From the NCBI RefSeq assembly GCF_900113325.1, contig NZ_FOOY01000004.1, forward strand, positions 32,333 through 96,332: a DNA stretch of 64,000 bases, given 5' to 3'. Below are positions 35,756 to 45,716 of this stretch, piece after piece. Position 1 is the stretch's first letter, and the number at the start of each line of letters is the position of its first letter. The notes under the pieces were generated by a model that saw only the letters and a list, made by a program, of their open reading frames with translations, had not been told where the DNA came from and did no database searches. A program made the translations under genes and the position numbers. Source of the stretch: Sporolactobacillus nakayamae (GTDB taxonomy: Bacteria; Bacillota; Bacilli; Bacillales; Sporolactobacillaceae).

Positions 35756-38089
35756 ATGCTGGAATCGAAAAATCATTGGGTAATAAAAAAAGTTGATGAA
35801 GAAAATGTGCAGCGGCTCTCAGAGTCGCTGCATATTTCTGTGATTACCGCGCGGCTGCTCATTGCCCGAGGGTTCGATGACGCAGCAAGCGCGCAGCAAT
35901 TCCTCAATTGTGAGGACGCGCAATTCTATGATTCTATGAAAATGAAGGGCATGAAAGAAGCGGCTGCACGTATTCGAAACGCTGTGGCCAATGGCGAGCA
36001 TATTCGCGTATTCGGTGACTATGACGCGGATGGGGTTACGTCGACGGCGATCATTGCTCGAGCATTGAGAGCAATCGGAGCACATGTGTCCACCTACATT
36101 CCTAATCGTTTTAAAGATGGTTATGGGCCCAATGTGAAGGCAGTAGAGCAGGCAAAGGGCGACGGAGTCAGATTAATTATTACAGTGGACTCCGGTATTG
36201 CCGCAAATGACGCGGCGGAATGTGCGAGACGAATGGGTGTTGACTATATTATTACGGATCACCATGAACCGCCGGAATTATTGCCGGATGCGGATACGAT
36301 ACTCAACCCGAAACAGAGTGACTGTCCCTATCCGTTTAAAGGCTTGTCCGGCGCGGGGGTTGCACTTAAACTCGCTCAGGAAATTTGTTCCCCCGAAGAT
36401 TTTGATGACAATTGGGTAGCACTGGCAGCGATTGGAACGATTGCCGACCTTGTTCCTCTCGTTGATGAGAACCGGTTGATCGCAATGCGCGGCCTGAAGA
36501 AAATGAATGAGGGGTCATTGCCTGGTATTGCCGCACTGAAAACGAAAGCTTCGGGGGCCGGCAGTGTCGATAGTGATGTGATTGGGTTTCAGATGGCGCC
36601 AAGGCTTAACGCCGCGGGCAGAATGGATGACGCAGGGATTGCGTTGGAACTGCTCCTCACCGAAGATTCGGACGAGGCGGCGATGCTTGCAGAGCAACTC
36701 GATTCACTGAATCAGGAACGACGAGCGATCGTCGAACGGATCGCGAAAGAAGCGGATGAGCAGGCGGCAGCCTATGTGAGTCGTGGCGACAAAGCACTTG
36801 TTCTTGCCGGGACAAACTGGCATCAAGGCGTGATCGGAATTGCCGCTTCTAAAATTGTTGCGAACTATTATCGTCCGGTGATTATTCTCAGTGTGGATGA
36901 AGAGACGGGTATCGCCAAAGGATCCGGCCGCAGTATTGAGGGATTTAACCTCTACCAAGGATTAAAGGAAAGTTCCGACCACCTGATCCAATTCGGCGGG
37001 CATAAGATGGCAGCCGGATTAACGGTTGCGGCTACCGAAATCGACGCGTTCCGTTCAACCTTTAGTCATGCTGCTGAGCATATGCTCCAGCCGGAGGATC
37101 TCGTTCCGCAATTGACCGTCGATAGCAGGTCAACAGTCGACGAGATTTCAGTAGAGCTTATTGAAGAGTTGGCCAAACTCGCGCCATTTGGTACGGATAA
37201 CCCGCGCCCGCTGTTCCAAATTGAACAGGCGCCGCTGACCAAAATCAGTGCGGTAGGAAGAAATAATAGTCATCTTAAAGTGACATTCAAAGGCGCGGAT
37301 AAGGCGCTTGAAGCTATTGGGTTCGGCTTCGGTGAGTGGACAGAGCGCATTGCCCCGAACGATTGTCTCGCGGCAGTCGGTGAGCTTAGTGTCAATGAAT
37401 GGAATGGATTCAGAAAGGCGCAGCTTCTGATTCGGGATCTTCGTGTTGAAGGAATCCAGGTATATGATTGGCGATCGGCACGTGACATCCATGAAAAGTT
37501 GAATCGCCTTGCTGAGGATTCAGTTACACTGCTTGCGTTTCAGCCGGAAACAGCAGCATATTTTCGGCTTAACAACGCCGTTCGTCGCTATGAGACAGAT
37601 ATGATGCTGTCGAATCACGCGGTTGCTCTTCTCGATCTTCCGGACGAAGAAAACCAGTTGGCACAGCTGATTGCTGAGAACCCGCAGCTTAATCGCTTTT
37701 ATTGCGTCTTTTATCATACAAGCGATCACTACTTTTCCGTGTTTCCCGAGCGTGACCATTTTGTATGGTATTACGCGTTGATCCGTCAGAAACATTCTTT
37801 TGAATTGCACGCCATGACTCGGCAAATTGCCGGCTATAAGGGTTGGAGTGAACATTCGATTTCTCTGATGACACAGGTGTTTTTTGAACTTGGGTTTGTT
37901 AAAATAGAGAAGGGCGTCTTGACTGAGGCTCCTTCGCCGATTAAGGCGCCGCTGACTTCTTCTGAGACTTATCACAGGGAGAAGACGCAGCGCGAGCTGG
38001 AAGCGCGCCTATGTTATTCGCCGATCGGCGAGCTGAAACAATGGCTCATCAAGCAAATGAAGCAAGGGAAAAAACACGTCACCGAATGA
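35756..38089 (+). CDS. recJ: Single-stranded-DNA exonuclease RecJ
   Basis: 777 residues. DHH phosphoesterase motifs include FGDYDADGVTST and TDHHEPPELLPDADTILNPKQ, then the DHHA1 motif GGHKMAAGLT, an OB-fold, and a Bacillus-type C-terminal extension. 5'-3' exonuclease for recombination and mismatch repair. GGGAGGCGC precedes the ATG. Next to apt as in B. subtilis. Confidence 0.95.
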   Translation: MLESKNHWVIKKVDEENVQRLSESLHISVITARLLIARGFDDAASAQQFLNCEDAQFYDSMKMKGMKEAAARIRNAVANGEHIRVFGDYDADGVTSTAIIARALRAIGAHVSTYIPNRFKDGYGPNVKAVEQAKGDGVRLIITVDSGIAANDAAECARRMGVDYIITDHHEPPELLPDADTILNPKQSDCPYPFKGLSGAGVALKLAQEICSPEDFDDNWVALAAIGTIADLVPLVDENRLIAMRGLKKMNEGSLPGIAALKTKASGAGSVDSDVIGFQMAPRLNAAGRMDDAGIALELLLTEDSDEAAMLAEQLDSLNQERRAIVERIAKEADEQAAAYVSRGDKALVLAGTNWHQGVIGIAASKIVANYYRPVIILSVDEETGIAKGSGRSIEGFNLYQGLKESSDHLIQFGGHKMAAGLTVAATEIDAFRSTFSHAAEHMLQPEDLVPQLTVDSRSTVDEISVELIEELAKLAPFGTDNPRPLFQIEQAPLTKISAVGRNNSHLKVTFKGADKALEAIGFGFGEWTERIAPNDCLAAVGELSVNEWNGFRKAQLLIRDLRVEGIQVYDWRSARDIHEKLNRLAEDSVTLLAFQPETAAYFRLNNAVRRYETDMMLSNHAVALLDLPDEENQLAQLIAENPQLNRFYCVFYHTSDHYFSVFPERDHFVWYYALIRQKHSFELHAMTRQIAGYKGWSEHSISLMTQVFFELGFVKIEKGVLTEAPSPIKAPLTSSETYHREKTQRELEARLCYSPIGELKQWLIKQMKQGKKHVTE

Positions 38090-38155
38090 GTCACACACAT
38101 AGCAAGATACACATAGAGAATGGAATCATTTATGGAAACGGAGAGGGTACAAAGC

Positions 38156-38668
38156 ATGGATTATAAAAAATACATTAAGTCAATCATGGATTTTCCAACG
38201 AAAGGCATTAATTTCAGAGACATTACATCACTCCTTGAGGAAGGTCCGGTCTATCATTCCGCCATTGATGAATTAGCAGAATTTGCTAAAAGCAAACAGG
38301 CAGAAATTATTGTTGGACCTGAGGCACGTGGATTCGTTATCGGCGGACCGCTTGCTTATTCGTTATCTATTGGTTTTGTTCCGGTTCGCAAACCGGGGAA
38401 ACTTCCGCGCGAGATCGCCACTGTTTCCTACGAAAAGGAATATGGTGTGGATACTTTATGCATGCATAAAGATTCAATCAAACCTGGCCAGCGGGTACTT
38501 GTTACCGATGATTTGCTGGCGACAGGCGGCACGATTGAAGCTACAATTAATTTGGTGAAACAACTGGGCGGTGTTATCGCCGGCGTCGCCTTTCTGATTG
38601 AATTGACCGATCTCGACGGTGCAAGGCTGCTCAAAGAATATGACGTCTTATCTTTAATTAAATATTGA
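38156..38668 (+). CDS. apt: Adenine phosphoribosyltransferase
   Basis: 170 residues, the family length. The PRPP-binding motif is [13 protein letters not shown], and [10 protein letters not shown] lies earlier. It salvages adenine to AMP. ATG 38156 gives the usual N-terminus and follows GGAGAGGG; the longer frame adds 12 unconserved residues. Confidence 0.96.
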   Translation: MDYKKYIKSIMDFPTKGINFRDITSLLEEGPVYHSAIDELAEFAKSKQAEIIVGPEARGFVIGGPLAYSLSIGFVPVRKPGKLPREIATVSYEKEYGVDTLCMHKDSIKPGQRVLVTDDLLATGGTIEATINLVKQLGGVIAGVAFLIELTDLDGARLLKEYDVLSLIKY

Positions 38669-38679
38669 TTGGATGATCC

Positions 38680-38709
38680 GGAGTGCCTGGAATCAGGCAC
38701 TCTCTTTTT
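38680..38709 (+). terminator. Terminator of apt
   Basis: AGTGCCTG-GAAT-CAGGCACT followed by CTCTTTTT. Confidence 0.88.
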
Positions 38710-38964
38710 CACATCACAGAACCCGCGCGCCGACGGAGGTTTTGTCAAAACGCCCTATGGGTACAATGGACAGTAATTACTTTACTTTATCACGCACTTC
38801 TTCGATAATATTCTTTAAAGGTGATCAATGTCAGGGACGATGGTCACCCGCCTTCTGTCACTGTACTTACTTATTGACTTATTCGTCTGAAATTACTTAC
38901 TATAATGTTTCAACGTTTTCGTTCACAGAATCGGGAAATGAGGCCACACACAGGTGATGATACT

Positions 38965-41136
38965 ATGACGATGGAAGAACTTATTCAGCAGGCATCAACC
39001 TACTTAGATGAAACAGATATCGAACTAATTCGCAAAGCGTACCGTTTCGCGGACAAGGCGCACAAGGGGCAAGTCCGTAAATCCGGCGAGCCTTATATAA
39101 TGCACCCGATTGAAGTTGCTGGAATTCTTGTGCAATTGAATATGGATGTCATTACAATCGTGAGCGGATTTCTCCATGATGTTGTGGAAGACACGCCGAT
39201 CACACTTGAAGATATTCGCAAGGAATTCGGAGACAGTGTCACTGAACTTGTCGACGGTGTGACGAAGCTCAGACATTTTGAGTACACATCGAAGGAAGAC
39301 CAGCAGGCAGAAAATCACCGCAAAATGTTTGTGGCAATGGCGCGAGATTTAAGATGCGTCATTGTGAAGCTTGCGGACCGATTGCATAACATGCGCACAT
39401 TGAAATACATGAGCCACGAGAAACAAATTCAAAAAGCGAATGAAACATTGGAAATCTTCGCACCTTTAGCCAACCGCTTAGGTATTTCTGCGATCAAATG
39501 GGAACTCGAAGATATTTCACTCCGCTATCTCAAGCCGCAACAATACTACAAGATTGTCAATTTGATGAAGCAGAAGCGCGACGAACGCGAGGCTTACATC
39601 GCGCAAGTCGTCGAAGATCTGAGAGAATATGTTAAATCCGTACATATCGAAGCCGAGGTGTCCGGGCGGCCGAAGCATATTTATAGCATCTATCGCAAGA
39701 TGGTCAATCAACATAAGCAATTTAATGAAATCTATGATTTGTTTGCGGTCCGGATTATCGTCCAGAGTATTAAGGACTGTTACGCGATTCTTGGAATTAT
39801 TCATACGCATTGGAAGCCGATGCCTGGGCGATTTAAAGACTACATCGCGATGCCGAAGCCCAATATGTATCAATCGCTCCATACTACGGTCATTGGACCT
39901 AAAGGCGACCCGCTCGAAGTTCAGATTCGCACCGAGGAAATGCATGACGTCGCTGAATACGGGATTGCGGCGCATTGGGCGTACAAAGAGGGCAAAGTCA
40001 AGAACATCAACAACAAGTTTGAGGACAAACTCACTTGGTTCCGTGAAATCCTTGAGTATCAGAATGAAACGGACGACGCCAAGCAATTCATGGAGTCGCT
40101 CAAGATGGACTTTTTCTCGGATACTGTGTTTGTGTTTACACCAAAAGGTGATGTGATTGAACTCCCTGTCGGATCTGTTCCGATTGATTTCGCCTATCGT
40201 ATTCATACGGAAATTGGCAATAAAACAGTCGGCGCAAAGGTGAACGGAAAAATGGTGCCGCTCGATTATAAGCTCAAAACCGGCGATATTGTCGATGTGA
40301 AAACATCGAATCACTCGTACGGACCAAGCCGTGACTGGCTGAAAATCGCGCAAAGTTCTGCGGTAAAGAATAAAATCAAGCAGTGGTTCAAACGCCAACA
40401 ACGCCAGGAAAATGTGGCGAAAGGTCGTGAAATGCTTGAGAAGGAATGCCGCAGTCAGAATTTAAGTCTGAAGGACAATCTAAGTGAGGAAAAGATCAAT
40501 GAAGTAGCAAGGAAGTTCAACTTCTCTCATGAAAATGAACTGTTTGCTGCGATTGGCTATAGCGGGATAACCGCAAAACAGGTGGTTACGCGCCTTGTCG
40601 AGGATGACCGCAAAGCCCCTGAGACGACTGAGGCAGAGGAACGGATGAAACAGCTTTCCGAGCCGAAACCAAATCAGCATCGGAAGACTTCGCTTGGCGT
40701 AAGCGTGAAGGGTGTCGACAACCTGCTTGTTCGCCTCGCGCGATGTTGCAACCCGGTACCCGGTGACGCCATTGTCGGATACATTACACGTGGGAGAGGT
40801 GTCACCATTCATCGCGTGGATTGCCCGAATATCAAAAATGAAGAGGATCAGCGGTTGATGGATGTCGCATGGGAAAATAACGAATTCAAAGCCAAAGAAT
40901 ACAATGTGGATATTGAGATCACGGCGTATGACCGGAACGGCCTGCTCAACGAAGTGCTTCAATGTGTCTCTGACTCGCATACAGCCATTAACGGTATCTC
41001 AGGCCGAGCAGATAAGAACAAAGTGGCAACGATTCATATGACCATTTTGATCACCAATATTGATCATCTCTATCGTGTTGTTGAGAAAATCAAACGGATT
41101 CCAGACATCTATTCGGTTCGCCGAGTGATGGCGTAG
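38965..41136 (+). CDS. relA: Bifunctional (p)ppGpp synthetase/hydrolase Rel
   Basis: 723 residues. The HD hydrolase part has [17 protein letters not shown] and [10 protein letters not shown]. The synthetase part has [25 protein letters not shown] (about 390-450) and C-terminal ACT domains follow. It sets alarmone levels in response to amino-acid starvation. ATG 38965 follows AGGTGAT. A TATAAT at 38901-38906 may be the -10 of its promoter, but the matching -35 is weak. It forms a pair with dtd. Confidence 0.95.
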   Translation: MTMEELIQQASTYLDETDIELIRKAYRFADKAHKGQVRKSGEPYIMHPIEVAGILVQLNMDVITIVSGFLHDVVEDTPITLEDIRKEFGDSVTELVDGVTKLRHFEYTSKEDQQAENHRKMFVAMARDLRCVIVKLADRLHNMRTLKYMSHEKQIQKANETLEIFAPLANRLGISAIKWELEDISLRYLKPQQYYKIVNLMKQKRDEREAYIAQVVEDLREYVKSVHIEAEVSGRPKHIYSIYRKMVNQHKQFNEIYDLFAVRIIVQSIKDCYAILGIIHTHWKPMPGRFKDYIAMPKPNMYQSLHTTVIGPKGDPLEVQIRTEEMHDVAEYGIAAHWAYKEGKVKNINNKFEDKLTWFREILEYQNETDDAKQFMESLKMDFFSDTVFVFTPKGDVIELPVGSVPIDFAYRIHTEIGNKTVGAKVNGKMVPLDYKLKTGDIVDVKTSNHSYGPSRDWLKIAQSSAVKNKIKQWFKRQQRQENVAKGREMLEKECRSQNLSLKDNLSEEKINEVARKFNFSHENELFAAIGYSGITAKQVVTRLVEDDRKAPETTEAEERMKQLSEPKPNQHRKTSLGVSVKGVDNLLVRLARCCNPVPGDAIVGYITRGRGVTIHRVDCPNIKNEEDQRLMDVAWENNEFKAKEYNVDIEITAYDRNGLLNEVLQCVSDSHTAINGISGRADKNKVATIHMTILITNIDHLYRVVEKIKRIPDIYSVRRVMA

Positions 41137-41153
41137 TAAAGGATGGATTTAGA

Positions 41154-41600
41154 ATGAGAGTAGTCTTGCAGCGCGTGAAGCACGCAAAGGTTGAGATTGA
41201 TGGGAAAACGGTTGGACAAGTTGGTCATGGACTTCTTTTGCTGGTCGGCATCAAAACCGGCGACACGGAAGAAGACCTTCAGTATGTCGCTGATAAATTA
41301 TCCGGCTTGCGTATTTTTGAAGACGATGGCGGCAAAATGAATCGGTCGGTTCGTGACGTCGAAGGGGCGATTCTATCTGTTTCCCAGTTCACACTGTATG
41401 GAGACGCGACCAAAGGCAGGCGCCCGAGCTTTATTGAAGCGGCGCGACCGGAAATCGCAGAACCGTATTATGAGGCGTTCAATGATAAGCTGAGAGCAAA
41501 TGGCCTTCACGTTGAAACCGGTGTTTTCGGGGCTGATATGGCTGTCTCTCTTGTTAATGACGGACCGGTGACATTAATTATCGAGAGCAAAAATCATTAA
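41154..41600 (+). CDS. dtd: D-aminoacyl-tRNA deacylase
   Basis: 148 residues with the active-site pair SQFTLYGD and [11 protein letters not shown] (the Gly-cisPro motif). It removes D-amino acids from mischarged tRNA. AAAGGATGG lies before the ATG, 17 bases after relA. Confidence 0.96.
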   Translation: MRVVLQRVKHAKVEIDGKTVGQVGHGLLLLVGIKTGDTEEDLQYVADKLSGLRIFEDDGGKMNRSVRDVEGAILSVSQFTLYGDATKGRRPSFIEAARPEIAEPYYEAFNDKLRANGLHVETGVFGADMAVSLVNDGPVTLIIESKNH

Positions 41601-41654
41601 TTAATGGGCTGAACGATTAACGCCGGCATCGAAGGTATAAATTTTCGCCAAACC

Positions 41655-41683
41655 TTGACAATTTAACTGAAGATACGTAGTAT
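41655..41683 (+). promoter_or_regulatory. Probable sigma-A promoter of hisS-aspS
   Basis: TTGACA at 41655-41660 and TAGTAT at 41678-41683, 17 bases apart. Confidence 0.7.
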
Positions 41684-41689
41684 AGAAGA

Positions 41690-41972
41690 ACGAACAAAGC
41701 CTGTGATGGAGAGGTTTTCAGATGATCTGCCGAAAGAGAAGGTGCGCCTTAGGCTGAAAGCGCGCCGGCATGGATTACTGAAAAGCGACACTCCGGAGGC
41801 GCTTTTCTAAACGGCCTAACTATTGTGGTCAGTAGGAAAAGACGTACCGGGCGTTAACCGGTTTTCACGAGGAAGCATCTGCATCGATGCTTTAAATGAG
41901 GGTGGCACCACGAAGTTTATTCGTCCCTTGTCTGTCGGCTCGCCGATGGACAAGGGCTTTTATTTTTTTAAA
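41690..41972 (+). ncRNA. T-box leader of hisS-aspS with overlapping Asp/His specifier
   Basis: Stem I region from about 41700. The candidate specifier loop holds GACAC at 41787-41791, in which GAC (Asp) and CAC (His) overlap. The T-box GAGGGTGGCACCACG is at 41898-41912. A long terminator hairpin follows (TCCCTTGTC...GACAAGGG, about 41923-41956) with a T-run. The two downstream genes charge exactly these two tRNAs. Confidence 0.88.
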
Positions 41973-42092
41973 TCCAAACTCATTAATTTAATGATGAGCA
42001 GTGAGAAACTAAGGATGAAACGGATGTTGCGGCTGCCAAGCGCCATTTGAGCAGCCGTAAGCATCTTGATATTGATGAAGGAGGAACGTACT

Positions 42093-43355
42093 GTGACAAT
42101 TCAGATCCCCCGCGGGACTTACGATGTTTTGCCGGAAGATGCTTTTAAATGGCAGAAAATCGAAGAAACAGCACGAGAAGTGTGCGCGCTGTTCAATTAC
42201 AAAGAAATACGAACCCCAATCTTTGAATCGACCGATTTATTCCAGCGCGGCGTTGGCGACACAACCGACATTGTGCAGAAGGAAATGTACACATTCAAGG
42301 ATCGCGGCGATCGTGATTTAACGCTGAGGCCGGAAGGAACCGCATCGGTTGTTCGCGCTTATGTGGGACACAAGCTGTTCGGTTTGCCGAGCCAGCCGCA
42401 GAAGCTGTATTATATCGGGCCGATGTTCCGTTATGAACGCCCTCAAGCAGGACGAAACCGCCAATTTACTCAGTTTGGCGCGGAGGCGCTTGGTTCGGCA
42501 GATCCGTCCATAGATGCTGAAGTAATCGCGCTTGCAATGACGTTCTATCGCAAGATTGGCCTGAAAAAACTGAAACTCGTCTTGAACAGCCTAGGTGATC
42601 CGGAGAGTCGCGCCGCACACCGTGAAGCGTTGATCGCTCACTTCAAGCCGTCAATCGGTGAATTCTGCGCGGATTGCCAGAAACGGTTGGAAAAGAACCC
42701 ATTGCGGATCCTTGACTGCAAGGCCGACCACAATCATCCACTGATGGCGACAGCACCGTCAATCATTGACTATCTGAATGATGCCTCACGCGACTACTTC
42801 GCTAAAGTTAAGGTCATTTTGGATGAGATGGGCATTGAGTATGAGCTCGATCCGACGCTTGTGCGCGGGCTCGATTATTACAACCACACAACCTTTGAAA
42901 TCATGGGTGCAAGCCAAGGGGCAATCACAACGCTGATGGGCGGCGGACGTTACAACGGACTCGTGAGCGAGCTCGGCGGTCCGGAAACACCGGGGATCGG
43001 CTTCGCCTTGAGCATCGAGCGCCTGCTTCTGGCTCTCGAAGTCGAAGCTGTGTCGCTGGATACTGATCGCTCGCTTGATTGCTTCGTTGTCGCAATTGGA
43101 GAAAAAGCGGAGCAGAAAGCACCGGTATTGCTGAATCAATTACGCCTCGCCGGACTGCATGCAGATAAAGATTACATGGAGCGGAAGGTCAAGGGGCAGT
43201 TCAAGCAAGCGGATCGCGACAAAGCCAAATTTGTTGTTGTGATCGGCGATGAAGAACTGGACGCGCAGAAAGCTGTTGTCAAGAACATGGCGGACGGCGT
43301 GCAGGAAGAAGTCGCCTTTACACTGCTGACTAACTACATTAAGGAAAAAATCTGA
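42093..43355 (+). CDS. hisS: Histidyl-tRNA synthetase
   Basis: 420-residue class II enzyme. Motif 2 lies in [17 protein letters not shown], the His-specific loop is [14 protein letters not shown], and motif 3 is [15 protein letters not shown]. The C-terminal anticodon domain is intact. GTG 42093 follows AAGGAGG by eight bases and gives the N-terminus [14 protein letters not shown]. First gene of the T-box operon. Confidence 0.97.
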   Translation: MTIQIPRGTYDVLPEDAFKWQKIEETAREVCALFNYKEIRTPIFESTDLFQRGVGDTTDIVQKEMYTFKDRGDRDLTLRPEGTASVVRAYVGHKLFGLPSQPQKLYYIGPMFRYERPQAGRNRQFTQFGAEALGSADPSIDAEVIALAMTFYRKIGLKKLKLVLNSLGDPESRAAHREALIAHFKPSIGEFCADCQKRLEKNPLRILDCKADHNHPLMATAPSIIDYLNDASRDYFAKVKVILDEMGIEYELDPTLVRGLDYYNHTTFEIMGASQGAITTLMGGGRYNGLVSELGGPETPGIGFALSIERLLLALEVEAVSLDTDRSLDCFVVAIGEKAEQKAPVLLNQLRLAGLHADKDYMERKVKGQFKQADRDKAKFVVVIGDEELDAQKAVVKNMADGVQEEVAFTLLTNYIKEKI

Positions 43356-43378
43356 TTCATATTGATGGGGTGAATGAA

Positions 43379-45151
43379 ATGTATCGCAACGCAAATTGCG
43401 GTGAATTAACCGAAGCATCTGCCGGAAAGAAAGTCACATTAGCCGGTTGGGTGCAAAAAAGAAGGGACCTCGGCGGCGTTATTTTTATTGACCTGCGCGA
43501 CAGGTCCGGCTTTGTCCAGATTGTGTTCAATCCTCAGGTAGACCAAGAAGCCTGGAAAAAGGGAGATAAGCTGCGCAGCGAATATTGCGTCACCGTTACA
43601 GGTGAAGTCGTTAAGCGCGATCCTGAAGCGGTTAATGAAAAAATTAAAACCGGAACGATCGAAGTCATGATCAGCGAAATCACATTGCTGAACAAATCAA
43701 AGACGCCGCCGTTTCCTATTGAAGATGGCATTGAAGCTTCCGAAGACATTCGTCTGAAATATCGCTACTTAGATCTCAGACGTCCGGAAATGCTCGAAAC
43801 ATTTAAACTGCGTAATAAAATTACACATACGTTGCGCGATTTTCTTGACGAAAAGGACTTTATGGATATTGAAACACCAATCCTTACCAAGAGCACGCCT
43901 GAAGGCGCACGTGACTATCTTGTGCCAAGCCGTGTTCATCCTGGTGAATTCTATGCGCTGCCTCAGTCGCCTCAGCTGTTCAAGCAACTGCTGATGGCTT
44001 CCGGCATTGAAAAATATTATCAGATCGCGCGCTGCTTCCGCGATGAAGATTTGCGCGCTGACCGCCAGCCGGAATTCACACAGGTCGACATGGAAATGTC
44101 TTTCTTTGAAGTCGACAAATTCCAAGCGATGGTTGAAGAGATGATTGTTCGCGTCATGAAGGATGTTAAAGGTATTGATATTCCGCGTCCGTTCAAGCGT
44201 CTTACATATGCAGAAGCCATTGATTTTTATGGCAGCGACAAACCGGACACACGTTTCGATATGAACTTGATCGACCTGACTGACATCGCAGCCGACAGCA
44301 CTCTAAAGGTATTTAAAGAAGTTCAAGAAAAAGGCGGGCTAGTTAAAGCAATCAACGCAAAAGGTGTTGCGTCCCAATTTTCACGCAAGCAGGTTGACGA
44401 AGACTTACGCGCGGTCGTCTCTCCTTATGGAGCGAAGGGCCTAGCATGGCTGAAAGTGGAAGAAGGCGGCATGAAGGGACCGATCGCCAAGTTCTTTGAC
44501 GATGCGCTCAATGCGCGAATCATTGAACGCACAAACGCCGAACCCGGGGACTTGCTGCTCTTTGTCGCGGACAAGAAGAAGATCGTTGCCGACAGCCTCG
44601 GCGCACTGCGACTGCATCTCGGCAAGCTGCTTGGTCTGATTGATAAATCAGCATTCAATTTCCTGTGGGTGACACACTTCCCATTACTGTCCTATAGCGA
44701 AGAAGAGCATCGTTTTGTCGCGGAACACCATCCATTCACGATGCCTGTGCTTGAGGATCTTGAACGGATTGAAAGCGATCCGGGCAGCGTACGCGCTCAG
44801 TCGTTTGATATGGTACTTAATGGATTTGAACTTGGCAGTGGTTCCGAACGTATCTCGAATCACGATCTGCAGGAAAAGATGTTCAAGGTACTCGGTTTCA
44901 CAAAGGAACGCGCTGAAAAACAGTTCGGCTTCCTGCTCGACGCATTCGATTACGGCGTTCCGCCGCATGGCGGCATGGCGCTTGGTATCGACCGTATTGT
45001 CATGTTGCTTGCCGGTCGTTCCAGCCTGCGTGACACGATCGCTTTCCCTAAGACGGCGAGCGCTTCCGACCTGCTCACCAAGGCGCCGAGCGAAGTCGGC
45101 CTTGCTCAACTGAGTGAACTGCATCTTGATGTAGCAACTATACTCAAGTAA
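43379..45151 (+). CDS. aspS: Aspartyl-tRNA synthetase
   Basis: 590-residue class IIb enzyme: N-terminal OB anticodon domain ([26 protein letters not shown]), motif 2 [16 protein letters not shown], bacterial GAD insertion, and motif 3 [18 protein letters not shown] 43379 has GGGGTGA five bases upstream; an in-frame GTG at 43370 overlaps that site. Whether it is discriminating (Asp only) or also charges tRNA-Asn cannot be told by eye. Confidence 0.97.
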   Translation: MYRNANCGELTEASAGKKVTLAGWVQKRRDLGGVIFIDLRDRSGFVQIVFNPQVDQEAWKKGDKLRSEYCVTVTGEVVKRDPEAVNEKIKTGTIEVMISEITLLNKSKTPPFPIEDGIEASEDIRLKYRYLDLRRPEMLETFKLRNKITHTLRDFLDEKDFMDIETPILTKSTPEGARDYLVPSRVHPGEFYALPQSPQLFKQLLMASGIEKYYQIARCFRDEDLRADRQPEFTQVDMEMSFFEVDKFQAMVEEMIVRVMKDVKGIDIPRPFKRLTYAEAIDFYGSDKPDTRFDMNLIDLTDIAADSTLKVFKEVQEKGGLVKAINAKGVASQFSRKQVDEDLRAVVSPYGAKGLAWLKVEEGGMKGPIAKFFDDALNARIIERTNAEPGDLLLFVADKKKIVADSLGALRLHLGKLLGLIDKSAFNFLWVTHFPLLSYSEEEHRFVAEHHPFTMPVLEDLERIESDPGSVRAQSFDMVLNGFELGSGSERISNHDLQEKMFKVLGFTKERAEKQFGFLLDAFDYGVPPHGGMALGIDRIVMLLAGRSSLRDTIAFPKTASASDLLTKAPSEVGLAQLSELHLDVATILK

Positions 45152-45180
45152 GCTTCCAGCACTATCCAGGCAATCTGACC

Positions 45181-45209
45181 TTGATAAGCGCTTTCAGATA
45201 TGTTAAGAT
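45181..45209 (+). promoter_or_regulatory. Probable sigma-A promoter of 6S RNA
   Basis: TTGATA at 45181-45186 and TAAGAT at 45204-45209, 17 bases apart. Confidence 0.65.
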
Positions 45210-45216
45210 AAACACA

Positions 45217-45418
45217 TAAGTTAAAGAAGAAATCCTGAAGTGTTAGTCGAATGTCGTTATGTTTTGACCGAACATATTTTGATCGGGAGTCCGATGTTTT
45301 CACTCGGAGCGCATGCCCTGTTTAGGGACTCGCAAACTGTGGAACGGGGCACCCACCTGCCTATAAGAGCGGGTTTCAAAACTGCGGCTTTGCAACGGCA
45401 CGTTTGGGATTTTTTTTT
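45217..45418 (+). ncRNA. ssrS: 6S RNA (BsrA-type)
   Basis: About 200 bases. The 5' end AAATCC..GTG pairs with the 3' end CAC..GGATTT, closing the molecule. The interior carries the familiar Firmicutes segments TTTTGACCGAACATATTTTGATCGGGAGTCC (about 45260-45290) and CGGGGCACCCACCTG (about 45345-45359). A T-run ends it. 6S RNA binds sigma-A RNA polymerase like an open promoter. In B. subtilis bsrA also follows aspS. Confidence 0.88.
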
Positions 45419-45716
45419 ATGAATTAATAGTAATCAGCAGTGAGATAAGGTTATCTCACTGCTTTTCAATTTGGAATGATTGAATATTAGTTTTGAAAAG
45501 GAAATCCTTCTCAAGCGATACTTTCCGGTAGAGATTCTTTCTAGTTGTTCGATCTTTTTAACTATAGTATCATTTACTTATTCTTTTGTTCCTAGTATTT
45601 GGTGAATGTCTTTTCAAATATTTTTATCTATTTTCTTAATGTTTCTACTTTATATTTTCTAATAAGATGACAAAATTAGTTTTTTATCCCTTTTAATAAA
45701 AAGGTAGGGAGTTCTA
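45419..45716. other. Left boundary of the A+T-rich island
   Basis: A perfect 12-bp palindrome GCAGTGAGATAA-GG-TTATCTCACTGC (45437-45462) is followed by TTTTC; it may be a terminator. The next 250 bases are A+T-rich with no open frame and should hold the promoter of the cellulose operon, but no convincing -35/-10 pair was found. B. subtilis has yrvM (tcdA) here. Confidence 0.5.
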
